Assembly (NCBI GenBank): GCA_902702965.1
Contig: CACRXP010000692.1
Span: forward strand, 161,257-225,256
Direction: 5' to 3'
Length of the DNA stretch: 64,000 nt
Origin: Spirometra erinaceieuropaei
Taxonomy: Eukaryota; Platyhelminthes; Cestoda; Diphyllobothriidea; Diphyllobothriidae
The stretch's first letter is position 1, and each line of letters begins with the position of its first letter. Shown in pieces: positions 38,151-49,182 of the stretch. The translations under genes were made by a program, and so were the position numbers. Below the pieces are notes generated by a model. It worked only from the letters and a program-made list of their open reading frames with translations. It was not told the DNA's origin and ran no database searches.

Positions 38151-41100
38151 GCCTTTGTCCTTTAAAAACGCTTTAATAAAATAATGCACTGACGTTTTTT
38201 TACAGGTTTAACCTTTTTGAGGGTTAAACCGAAAAAAATTAGAACACATTATCGACTTTTTGACTCCCTTGAAAAATACTGATTTGACCGCTGAAACGAA
38301 GGAACCAGATTGTTTCTATATTGAAGCTACATGCGCTACTGTTGCTTAATTTTAGGTCATTTGGAACGATAATGCATGTACCAAAAACTAGCCAATCTAC
38401 GCGGTAACTAGTTGCTCAAACGGGTAATCCACAGCTCGTTCTTTTTATAAAATAGCTATTCACAAAATCCAGGCGGCAAAACGTAGTTTGCCCTGTGCTC
38501 AAACGTTAACGAGGTTGCCTAATGGTGGACCTTTTTTGCGATTTCTTTCTGTTTTGTCGCAAATGGCAGAAACACGCGGGGACGTTTAAGCAAGAGATTG
38601 CCCACAGGCGTCAGTCCGGCTTATTGGGGGACGTGCACTCAAACCGATTAACGAACCTAAGCTCTTAAAGCCAATAAAAAGTCTAGTATTTTTACATAGC
38701 GCGCCTTCCCACATCCTGTTCCAAGAAAACTTATTGAAGGACACCTTTTGCATCGGAAATTCTCCTAATGTAAGAAAACATTCCTTCAAGGTCAAATTAG
38801 TCGAGCGAAAGAATCCATTTTTTGTAGAGGTTTGAACGCAAATGTAAGTTTCACATCAATCTGGGTGCCTTAGAATCATCGTCGCTATTCTCGTTGTCAT
38901 ACTTTATTACTTTCTTACGTACTGTCAAAGTCAAGGAAAAATTCAAAGTACGCCAGAGGCCGAACCCGCACATTGATCGTAAAGTTCAGTTGACAAAATA
39001 CTTACATCCGACAAAAAGCTTACATTGATGTTATTAAAAGTGTTAATCGAACATCTAGACGTAACTTCCAGTAAGTAAACCCAAGTTCCAACTGTGGGAA
39101 AACTCGCGTATAATTATCTTTTACAGTACATGAAGTAAATAAGGAATAAAGTGAAATGTATAAGGGTGATCGACACTCCTGTTAATCCTTTACCTATTGT
39201 TACTTATTCTCAACGCGCTATATTCTATTTACCCTCAATGTAACATACCCTTGTAGTAGGTAGCCCTTCTTCTAATGTTACGCAAAGCCTTAAAAGGGGT
39301 GTGCAGAATTGCAAATCGAAGGTGTCGTTTATGTCCTACTTTTAGTGTATTTGGCTAGAATGAGGATTACCTTGTTTATGCTCTATGATAACAGTATCCT
39401 GGGAACAAAAGGAAGTCTAGTATCAAATACCAAGGCAGCAAAGTAAATAGGCATAAACGATTAGCCCTGTGCGCCATTGTGACATTGTTCTGCCAAGTAC
39501 TGTCTTCGTTCTGTGGGTTATGCAGACTAATTTGTCCCGAGGTTTCCTAGACAATTAAATGAACGCTCTACTGTTTCTGGTTTCATCAGTTGAGCATTAG
39601 AAAGAAAGACTTTTGAGTTGTGAGCTCATCGGAAAAAAGCGCAGTATTTTTCCAACACGCTTATCGGAAGACCCAGCTGGCAAAATGGGCTTTCACAGCA
39701 ACGCTGGAGATAGATTTGTACCCACAGTATGTCCTTAACGAGGTTTTTATTACAAATGTCTCTCCTTTGTTAAGCTGCAGGCCAACGCCCGGCTGTTTTT
39801 ATAAGCAATTTTCTTTCCCGCACTCACTTTTGTGACCTTCACCATCGTCTTTTTTAAATTAAAACCGCATTTTCTATTTTCTGCTTTTACGCCTAAGTAA
39901 ATACTTTTTAATGCATTAGGCAATTGTCCAATATATAGCAAAATTGTCCTTTGCAGACAGGCACGGTATCTACTTACTTTATAAACTGTGTTTAACCAAA
40001 ACCTAACAAGATACAAACTTTGTCTCAAAATATGCGGCAGACATTTTCGGGAACAGAGCCACAAGATTTTTGGGGTTAAAATAGAGTATTCGCCTGTGCC
40101 TCTGAAGTAACTGCATGGCGACACTGCTATCGAGTTTTAGAAAAGGTTATATAACAGGTTTACAAAACTGGACTTCTGAAGATGATAGCACTGTCTTTCC
40201 TGTCTTAAAAGTGTAATAATCCATGTCTTGTCCAGCCTCGCTTTCACTGGCGAGATAATCGAACTTCGTTACAGTGAATGCCGAACATGAGAGTCCTTTT
40301 CTTACTTATATTAATATGAACCCACATAATAATACTTAGTCATTAGCACCTTCGTGCATCTGCAAAACCACTTAAACCTAAGAGTCATTGTGGTCTATTG
40401 ATAAAATACCCTGTCCAGCAAAATTTGTCAACTATCACTCTGCCTTAGTGTATGAGATACACTAAATTTAGGCTACAGTTGTTAGTAGGCGCTACGGTTA
40501 TCCTAGTCATTAGTTTTATCGCCTAATTTACATTTACTTTCTTTACTAAACCTATCGACGTGTTTGCAAAAACAAAACATTTTACAGCTCATCGAGTTAT
40601 TGTTGGTTTTCCCATTATCCTTGCTTTTTTAATATTAGACTACCGTAGAGCCCGTTCATAAGTAAATTCTCGTCCAATGTCAAGATTTTTAGAGAGTTTG
40701 ACAAAGTGGCTGTTTGATGTTACTTAGCGAGATCGATTGTATCCGCCCTCGGCCTTCAACACTGTAAAAGGCTTTCAGGCTTAGAAACACATACGATTAT
40801 CTATAGTTTGCGTCTCATACGCTAGATAGACTTAAAGAATCCAGGATATTTTGGTGACAAATCGGGAGTGTAGTACTTTGCCCTGAAGAAGGTTTTTTAA
40901 TGCGTAAGCAGTAAGGCAATGTGCAGTTTTTTTACTGTTTTTTAGTTTAATCCTTTAATTAATCGGTTTTCAAACGCTCAACGTGGGCTAAATAGATTGC
41001 ATTTTCCCAATTGCATTGGCGGTTGGTGGAAATAGGGGACCGCCTTCATTTCTCGATGTGAACAAACGATGATTGGACGATTTGATTCCTTGCGATAAGT

Positions 41101-41306
41101 TTCCGTGGATAGGGTTTCAACTCCGAAATCATCGTAAACTACGTGAATTGCGACAGAAGCTGTGTCCGGGTACTTTCTTTCAGGTTTTTGGCACTGCTTT
41201 CAAAAAGAGCTGATTCAGATATATTGGGTATTGTTGTTTTTATGAGAATCCGACCCCAAGATGTTGAAATCCTGGGATGTATCTTAGTGAGCGCAATCTG
41301 ACTTAC

Positions 41307-41345
41307 CGTCTGCAAGACCTCTTGTCTCTCCATTTCCATTTTCAC
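41307..41345 (-). CDS. Candidate 39-base microexon, minus strand
   Basis: Minus strand: acceptor CGTCGCTTTCAG, then 39 bases coding for VKMEMERQEVLQT, then donor GTAAGTC. Length is a multiple of three. The surrounding frame is open for 86 codons in total. It could be a chance match of short signals. It would be downstream of the 48014-48189 exon if both belong to one antisense gene. No homology was recognised. Confidence 0.2.
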
Positions 41346-42737
41346 CTGAAAGCGACGACAATGATATTTGAGACGGCGTTGAGGTGGTTTCCATGACAAG
41401 CGCAGAACGGTTTTGGGAATATCTTAAAATATCTTAGTCGACCGCCACGGCTGTCATTGTGCACGACTCATCCATCCTCAGTGCCCCTCTCGAAACAACA
41501 AAATGTTATCCTTTCTTAATCACTTGCAGCCTCATCTAACCGCCATCCTCACTTCCAACCCAGCAGGTTGTAACATACCTTCTTCTGACCCTTGTCTCAA
41601 CGCTTCGACCTCTCTTCCAGTTGGCGATAAGTTCACCTATCCTCTGACGACGAATTGGAGACACCGACTAAAACATTCCTTAGTTCTGTTCTTGTACCAA
41701 TCGAGGCATTGGCTTTTGACCACTAACAAAAATTATGAATCCGGTAGCAAAAAATGAAATCTTCACTTGGTATTTGATTTTATTTACGGATATTCATTTC
41801 GGTATAGAGAAAGGTAAGGGTTGCTAGCTATCCTTCCCAGACACATTACCCAGTCATTTGATGGGAAATATATCAACCTTTTATGGGAAAGCCACCGATG
41901 TCTGTTTCTCTAACCTTTCACGGCAGCTATAGCATTTCTCGTAAACAACACTGTATTGACACATTCTACTTTCCTACTGAAGCGGATTGCAGTGTATTAG
42001 ACTGTAAATATGTCAAGACAGGCTGCGTCTGGGAGTTCTTTGCGGTCCAGGGGACATTACGAAAGTTTTAATAAGAAATCCAGATCAAAGTCATCAATAG
42101 AAATGCCAAAAAATCTAAGTCAAAAGGTCAACTTAATGGGTCAGAATTTGCAAGCGTATCCTATGAACTCGCCAAATTAACGAACAAACTGTCGTTTAAG
42201 ATGGAAATCATACCGGGGGTGACAGTTTGCAAACAACTCATGCACCGAAAGTATCCACTGCCAATCGGTCAAAGATTTGTCTTCATCTACTGAAGTAAAT
42301 GAACCTAAAAGAGTATCTTCCTGTCAGACGAAAATCCAAGCTAACTCTGCTAGACTCTCATTATCTCTAGTTCACGGCTTCGCTTTCGATCGTGTGGCAG
42401 TCTTGGACCGATCGGATGATCGCGTTTCGCGCGAACTGTAAACAACATGTCATCCAAACACTATACCCATCAACAGTCATACTGGCCGGCCTTTTGCGTC
42501 CTGAGAGAACAAATCGAAGGCCTTCGCACTTTTACTCGCCCGCATGTTCCAATTTGGCCTGTGAGATGGGCTCCGGTGAAAGTCCGAATGATTGAAAAGC
42601 ATAATCTTTGGGTAACAATCGGGAGCTGCTACCCAAAAAAATCCGCCTAACCAAAGTAGCCTGTCTTACGGAACAGGTGATAATAGGGGTTTTATGGGTG
42701 GCGGCTGGTCGGGATGTACGATAGTAGCCGACGGTAA

Positions 42738-43118
42738 GCCTTATTTGAACAAATTAATGATATAAGTTGGCCCGCTCCCCGTTCCGTTAGTACAAAATGG
42801 GCCGCCAAAGGCAGTATAGTGGTAATGGACGAGTGGAAGGCGTATAATCGTCTTCCCTCAGAAGGTTATCTACATTTCCCTGTTAACCACTCAAAGAACT
42901 TCAAGGACCCTACCACCGGACGGCAAACCAATGCCATTGAGGCATACTGGAGTAGACGGACAAGGAAACTCCACGAAGGAGGCCCTGTATGTAGTCCAGC
43001 TGTGTGGGCTCACATAGACGAAGTGCAGTATCGTCTTTGGTTTGGCCTCAATGCCAAGTCCTTGACAGATGCCTGGGAACTGCTCCTGTCCCATGTTGTG
43101 CAGACTCATCCTATTTAA
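42738..43118 (+). pseudogene. Merlin (IS1016/ISXO2-like) transposase, C-terminal fragment
   Basis: A 126-codon open frame begins after TAA at 42735 and ends at TAA 43116-43118. It carries the conserved C-terminal half of Merlin/IS1016-type DDE transposases: KGSIVVMDEWKAY (the D of the DxW segment is a catalytic Asp), GYLHFPVNHSKNF, DPTTGRQTNAIEAYW (the E is the last catalytic residue), then the helical region KLHEGG. The N-terminal zinc-binding region and the first catalytic Asp are not readable in frame upstream, and no terminal inverted repeats or 8-base target duplications were found. It is a dead fragment inside the RIM intron, in the same orientation as RIM. Merlin elements are cut-and-paste DNA transposons known from flatworms and other animals. 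The family call is from motif recognition only. Confidence 0.75.
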
Positions 43119-45038
43119 AAGTGATTTTGTTATGTAATAAACTACCATAATGCGAATGTATGCCGTATATTCAGGTGTACGTGTGTAAGGGTGGGGAAAG
43201 TTGGGTAACAGTGACCATCCTCCATGTAACCTCCTACGATGTTCGTTCGGCCAGCCCATGTTAGGTCGTCGGGGAAAGTCGAAGTAGTGCGTGAAAGTAG
43301 GCCTGCAACCGCTGATATAGCCTAAAGGTGTTTGAGTTCACTGTTAAATGTAGTATTTCTAGGTAACGGATTTGTTTGGGTACCATCTCCCGACTGTTAC
43401 AATCTTTGACCCAGATATTTTCCTTCCATCTTTTTATACAGTTGCACGAGTCTCGCACATTATTCACTATTTTGGACATGTCGACTGGACAGCCGAATGG
43501 CACGATCGTACTGCATTGCTCCCAGCGCCCCTTTATGGCAATGGTATATCCCCGGACTTTTTTGAACGTAATAGGCATTCCAGGCCAAACCAGCTCCCAG
43601 TGGCGGAAGGTCTAGTAGGCACCTCCATAAATTAGATGCGTTTTTGAGGCAATCGTTTCTTTCCTAAGACCTCTGGGAAGTCGCATCACAGTATAAGTCA
43701 AAACGCTCCGCCAACAAAAGGAAACTGCAAAAGACATCAGCTAGAGTTAAAGTAGCTCTTATAAAGTTCACTATACTAAAGAGAATGGTAAAGGGTGGGC
43801 CTGCTGTACCTGGCGGTGGAAAACTGTTCGAATATGCTTTCCAAATCGCCAACATTCTGGCTCGAATGACTGGTCGCATAACTGCAGAAACAGTCGGGTC
43901 ACAGCACACGGGAACAGCCTCCATCAACCGTTTTGCAATCTTTGAGAGCCTGCTGACACAGCTCAATGAAAGGATGACTGGTAGACACCTTAAGCAAGCA
44001 TTCGTCTAGATTCGCTCCAATCCAGATCGAACGAAGACGCAGGTGCCAACATTGACATAACAAGCACTGCCCAAACGGACGGGCATATGAACGCTATGGT
44101 AACAATAGGGTGTAGGACTCAAAAGTAGATGACAGCTCCAAAAATATACCGTGAAATTCAATGTAAATGTAGACATCACTTATTATCCATCGCCCCCATT
44201 ATTTGAAATTCATCTCCCTTCCTGATTCAATACCACCTCACTTGTGGCGTTTTACTCGAAGTCCGCTATTTTTGAGAAGATGTTTTATGTTTATTTTTTA
44301 GCTATCACACTCACATCATTTGCCAAATGACAGCGTACGATATGATGTAGGGCAGAAATTTCCCTTTTTTCTGTGTCTTCTTGCTCTCCGTCCTGTGTGT
44401 TGTCCCATCGGTAAAACCCCCTCTACCAACATTCAGCGTGTGATACGGTCCACGTTAGTTATTAGAGATCCAACATTCTATAGTAGCCAACGCTATCAGT
44501 AGCCTAACGGCAATATAAACGCTGGAAAAGCCACAAACTTCAGACAGAATAGCATGTAGGTAAGGTAGCAACCTCTATATGCCGTGAACCCTTCATCTTC
44601 CATAATTACGGTTCACCTGCTTTGAAAACCTCAAGTAATATAACCATGATGTTCGAACTCACCAGTCATATAACTTAACACTCAATGGCCAATGAACCGG
44701 GGTCCGAATTTTGATTTGTTCAGACTAGACTTTTAGTAAAGCTGACTGGCCACAGATGATAAGATATAAATAGCCTTGTTGGTACTCCCCTTTCTGCACA
44801 TATTTACGTATACAAACGTAGAAAGGGCGTTCATCGATCGAGTTACGGAAGTTGCTCGTACCACTGCGCCTTAACTCCATGTATGAGGTCAAAAAAAGAT
44901 CAGTAGTAATGTAAGAAGGAATAATGGCAAAGAATTAGGAGACTGGAATGACCATTCATGGCATATTATCCGACTTCAAACGATCATTTAGTCCCAGATT
45001 TTTGTATGCCATCTTAAACCCAGTTTTATGGGACATGT

Positions 45039-45056
45039 GTATATATATATATATAT
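45039..45056. repeat. TA microsatellite
   Basis: A run of alternating TA ending just before the exon-like segment at 45064. Confidence 0.9.
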
Positions 45057-45063
45057 CAATCAG

Positions 45064-45249
45064 GAATGGGCGCACATCGATTTATTGGCTTCACAAAGCA
45101 AACAAGCTCCGTATGTGTGGCAAAGGTCACCAACAGGCAACCAATTACCAGGCCGAAGTCGGCCAAGTCATAATGGCAGCGAGGAGGGACGACAGCGTGA
45201 AGATTCGGCATCGCCCAAACCAGAGCATATTCGAAACTTCAGAATGAAT
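45064..45249 (+). CDS. Exon-like coding segment, unidentified
   Basis: After a (TA)n tract and CAATCAG (45057-45063), 186 bases stay open in two frames and are less AT-rich than their surroundings. One frame is Ser/Pro/Arg/Glu-rich (SRPSHNGSEEGRQREDSASP near the middle), of the disordered-linker type found in RIM. A weak donor GTAACT follows at 45250. Used as a cassette between the two RIM exons, it would have to be read in the other frame, which meets TGA at 45245-45247 just before the donor, so a cassette role is doubtful. An alternative terminal exon or a relic of another gene is possible. Confidence 0.2.
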
Positions 45250-45439
45250 GTAACTTGGTCCTGAAATCGCAATCTTCTCTTCGTTTTCTTCGACGGACAA
45301 TAAACACGATATACATAACTTACACCGACTGTTTATTCATCGTACATTTATGACATTTATGTGAGTTAACTGTCAACAAAAAAGAATTGATAGCTTACCG
45401 TATATTTGATTAACCTCCTCAAAAATGACTGGGTCGTCC

Positions 45440-46440
45440 CAGAAATTAATCCGCGCAATGGTTGCTGATTTCCGGATCACTGACCGATATTTTTATTGAT
45501 CCAGTCATCGGCCGGTTGCCAGACTTGGAGTTAGCTTATCTCATTGACTCCAGAACTTTATGCAGCCGAAAACGGAGATCTGTGCTGGGAAGGATGTGAA
45601 AGCAGCCGACAGTCTCGGAGTTGGTTAACGTTAATGCAGCTTCATTAGCGCCACTGACAAAAGTAACTTATTCACAAATACGTTCTCTCCGGTAGACTAC
45701 TTCCGTTGTTTCATCGGTTTGTATTTGGTCCGTAAAATGCATAAGCTTCTAGTAGATTTCTCTTTCAGTCTATAGTGAACTTCAATTACACGTTTTTTCA
45801 CCAGTCTGACGAATTCTTCGGAGACGCCAAAACCACAACCTACCTCAGGACGTAGGTTTTAATCTGTCATTTTCACGAGAAATGTGGGCGTTTTTATCTT
45901 TCAGGAGTCTTTTGACGTCACCGGCGTATTCCTTCTTCTTCAACGCATCGGTTAGTCGTAGTTCGCCAGTTGTCGGTGCTCAGCGTCCGAAGTGCTATGG
46001 TTTTTTTGTCTGTGAAGAACTTCCGGTAGCATAGGACATCGTTCTGGAGAGATTTTGCTGTCGTACCGGACCTCCATTTTCCTCATTAGTCTGGTCCTCA
46101 CGGACAGCAGATTCCGCCAACACAATGCGGTCTACTCGTTTGGTACTTTACTGACTTAAAACAGGCACCAAAACGTTTGCCTGCGGTGCTGTCAAATGTT
46201 TGGATGTTAAACTGCAAAGGCACTGCAACAGCAGCGGTTTAACTTATATTCGCATAGCACTGTCGGCTTCTGCAATGCTTCGGTGTCACATGCATTGCAA
46301 TTCCGCCTGAGAGATGGTAATGTGTAGAGCTTTTGCCAGCAGTTTCCCAAAAATTGACGAGCATTGGGTTTTCTCTTCCTTGAATGCTGTTTTATATATG
46401 TGTGAGCGCACTTAGGAACCCTGAACTCTCATCATTTCAC
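45440..46440 (-). other. GC-richer block with broken coding potential
   Basis: Several minus-strand frames look protein-like over 20-40 codons, for example RVDRIVLAESAVREDQTNEE near 46110-46150. They are interrupted by stops and frame changes. Probably a decayed transposon or gene relic. Nothing recognisable. Confidence 0.25.
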
Positions 46441-46654
46441 TGGTAATACCGTTTTCCTACGCGCCCCGATGTTCAATGGGGCTGCACACGAACTCGTCTC
46501 AGCGTTACTGAGTTAAAGATGCGATGAACTCCAAATTTCTTTACTGCTTAAGGATGTGCTCGCGTGTGAGCTCGGAACGGTCGAAATAAATACCTCTCTC
46601 ACTACTTCAGTTGCTCTTAAGCTGAATGCCAGGGAGGTGCACCTCATTTCCTGT

Positions 46655-46830
46655 CCTAACTATAGCACCATCTCCAACCATAGCTCTAACTCTCCCCATC
46701 CTAACTGCAACCCAAATTTTATGATCCCCAAAATATAGTGTAAAGCCACCTGTAATACAAGGAGTACTTTGGTAGGACAAATAACTGATCCCAGAGACTG
46801 CCTTTTTGTCATTCCTCTACCTTCACTTAC
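46655..46830 (+). repeat. CCTAAC-headed repeat, copy 1
   Basis: A degenerate CCTAAC stretch is followed by AAATATAGTGTAAAGCCACC, TGTAATACAAGGAGTACTTT and GGTAGGAC. This parallels 55800-55960, where CCTGACCC/TTAACCC motifs precede AAATTTAGTTTAGAGCTACC, CGTATTACGGGCGGTGTTCC and a TTTTGTCATTTC shared further on. Confidence 0.5.
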
Positions 46831-46839
46831 GTGAAAATC

Positions 46840-47030
46840 GGCAGAAGGAGATCACCAACACAGACAGGGGAGATTGGAATAGGCATTTCTGGCTTATTAA
46901 TCGTCGTCAACCAGTCTTACCCAAACCCAGGTTTCGGGCACCTAGGGATTGAACCTGCGTTCTTGTTGTTTTTAGGCGTTAGTAAGTCCAACGCTGCGAC
47001 CTTTGGACCATGGGGTGGCTATCCTGCTAG
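46840..47030 (+). repeat. Third copy of the B-box dispersed repeat
   Basis: GATTGGAATAGGCATTTCTG then GCTTATTAATCGTCGTCAAC parallels ACTGGAATGATCATTTCTGA and CTTATTAGCCGTCGTCTGCC at 59130-59178. It continues with a CACCTAGGGATTGAACCTGC box that resembles the minus-strand unit at 59280-59360. The open frame here is not a gene. Confidence 0.55.
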
Positions 47031-48013
47031 CCACTGTATTGCTTGCCTACAGGCCCCGAGCTTGAGCCGCAAAACACAACACAACGAGCGTCTTCCCTAA
47101 ACGCACTTCCACTACGTATATGTCTATAGAGTTTGTTTACTTTGGGAAAACATTGGCCTATAAGCGGCCTACAAATTGCAAGTCAAAGACAAGTTCCTTG
47201 AAGCTCTCAGAGACCTTATTGCATGTATTTCCGACTTTGGTACCTAAAGTCGTCCTCAGACGTACGGAAATTTTCACCATAAACTCAATATAAGTTATTA
47301 TTTCAAGTACCTCCCAGAGTTAACTGTCTGACAACAACAGAGGAAACCGGTACCGAAACGTTCCCAGGTGAAGTTTGTCCCCTTTTGCCATGAACTTAGT
47401 TAAACTCAATGAAGCGTTTATACTACCATAATTTTTACATTGTAACACCAAATAAAAACGTTGTTTTAACGTTGTTCCTGTGGCTGGTTGGCGCCTAACC
47501 TCAGGTGTGCGGTGTTTAGTGCACAAACCACAAATACAGTCCCTCCCACAATTCTACCGCCCCCTGATATCAGCTGTAAATAGCATGTTATGGACTGGTC
47601 AGTCTAGTTTTTTGCAAGGGTTGAAATGTCTAGAACAGTTCAACTGACAGACTTTATGAAAGCCGAAATTACCTTGTCACATTGGTTGGGTCTTATTCTT
47701 AGAAAAATCGAACGACGCCTGAAGGGACGAAGCCGGTCGTGAAAGGTACTGTGAAAATTAACAGACCGGTCGGGAAGGCGAATTCACGCTGCGTGCTAAA
47801 GCAGCAAAAAGCAATAGTGTATACGCACCAGTAGTCGTTGGAGTTTTCAGAAAAAACCTCAGAGGGTCACAAGACGCTAGTGGGTTATCGAAAGCCTTGA
47901 AGAGTAGCGCCATTGGCGAAGCTACAGAGGCGACATGTTGAACCGAGAATCACGTTACCTGGCAGATCAGTGGCATAAGGTATTCTTCATTGGTGGAAGG
48001 AGTCTTAACTTAC

Positions 48014-48189
48014 GCAGCTCGAACGGTTAGAGTTAGTAAGTGCATGACACGCATAAGGGGTTCCCTATCCGCAGTAGAGGCCGTGTGAATAATGGAGTTA
48101 AGTAGTTCATGAGCTGCTGTTTCGTGCAAGGGGATGTAATCATCAGGAACACTCATTATTTCCCACACACTTTCTGCGCAAATGCCGCT
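48014..48189 (-). CDS. Candidate internal exon of an unidentified antisense gene
   Basis: On the minus strand a pyrimidine-rich acceptor (TGTTGTTTCTGCTCACAAAG) precedes 176 bases with one clean frame, closed by a consensus donor GTAAGT (48013 downward). The frame reads SGICAESVWEIMSVPDDYIP, then LHETAAHELLNSIIHTASTA and DREPLMRVMHLLTLTVRAA. It is helical, of normal amino-acid composition, and carries no repeat signature. The spacing ESV.EIM and A.H.L superficially recalls the N-terminal (DCB) region of GBF1-type ARF exchange factors, but I do not trust that as an identification. The exon lies inside the RIM intron on the opposite strand, so the gene would be nested. No convincing neighbouring exons were found; the only other candidate is 41307-41345. 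Confidence 0.4.
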
Positions 48190-48594
48190 CTTTGTGAGCA
48201 GAAACAACAGTTGACATAGGCTGTGTCAGTAAAACACCTTTGGCGTGCACATTGCCCAAACTACGAAACGGTGACAAAGGAACAACCGAACTGTTACAAT
48301 GATCTGGCCATCTTTCAGCCCCGATCTTAAGACTGTTGACAGTTCATTCTACCCATGGTTCGGGTAACAGTTAAATTCAAACAATTTTGTAACAAACCCC
48401 TATCTGAGATTAAAATATTCACCTTCACTTCCCACCTTTTTCATGGAAAAAATGGAGTAGACTGCGCCAAACTCTCTGAATTCTAACTAAAACAAATGGG
48501 CTTATAGCTGCGAACAAACTTCTTGGATGTTAGGCATATAAGCCCGTAAGCTGATAGGCAACTTAGTAGCGTTGTTTTAGCCCTTCCGTTTATT

Positions 48595-49000
48595 TGAGGG
48601 TAAGGTGATTCCATACTAACAGCACAGGTATTAGCCAAAAGCCCCTACACGCGTGTTTTGCCGATATTTTGCCGTTGCATGACACAATTGCAATGAATTC
48701 GGCTAGTCAGTGGGTCACCCAGAATTCCCCGTCAGCTTTCTGGTAGATACTATAATGTAGCCTATAGACCTTAAATATACTGATCTACTCCAAGTTCGCA
48801 GTTAATTTCTGGGTAAATTGAAAAGCAACCATTTCTAAATTGGAGAATCCACCAGAAACCAGACAAGGAATGCTGGAGAACCCACTGACGAGCCGACGTC
48901 ATTGCAATTGTGTCATGCAACGACAAAATATCGGCGAAACACGCGTGTATGGGCTTTCGGCTATTATCTATGCTGTTAGTATGGAATTACCATACCCTAA
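48595..49000. mobile_element. MITE-like element with about 160-base terminal inverted repeats
   Basis: The left arm 48595-48755 and right arm about 48843-49000 are reverse complements. For example, CACGCGTGTTTTGCCGATAT on the left mirrors ATATCGGCGAAACACGCGTG on the right, GCATGACACAATTGCAATGA mirrors TCATTGCAATTGTGTCATGC, and GATTCCATACTAACAGC mirrors GCTGTTAGTATGGAATTAC. The loop is about 85 bases. There is no coding capacity and no secure target duplication. It is unrelated to the foldback family by sequence. Confidence 0.8.
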
Positions 49001-49182
49001 AGTATAATATTAGTCGTTTTTCGGCAGTTAATGAATATTACGCGGTTCTCCGCTGTGGCTCATGGACTTCGGCCCCATTATTCATTCATAAATATTTTGG
49101 TCAGAGCCTATAGACCTTAAATATGCTGATATACTCCAAATTCACAGTTAATTTTTAAGGAACTTAAAAAGCAACGGTCTTC
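48761..49182 (+). repeat. 70-base direct repeat shared by the MITE interior and its flank
   Basis: CCTATAGACCTTAAATATAC at about 48761-48829 recurs as CCTATAGACCTTAAATATGC at about 49109-49182. Both continue TGAT.TACTCCAA.TTC.CAGTTAATTT and end in AAAAGCAAC. One copy is inside the MITE loop and the other just beyond its right arm. Confidence 0.7.

Noticed and set aside
39750..40124. 124-residue open frame on the minus strand
   Set aside because: No motif, no splice context and no similarity I recognise; the length is within chance for this amount of AT-rich DNA.
42891..43259. 122-residue minus-strand frame
   Set aside because: Antisense shadow of the Merlin transposase fragment.
43664..44009. 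Overlapping frames on both strands near 43.7-44.0 kb
   Set aside because: Neither has a recognisable motif or splice sites; mirror-image frames over the same bases suggest compositional chance or a relic.
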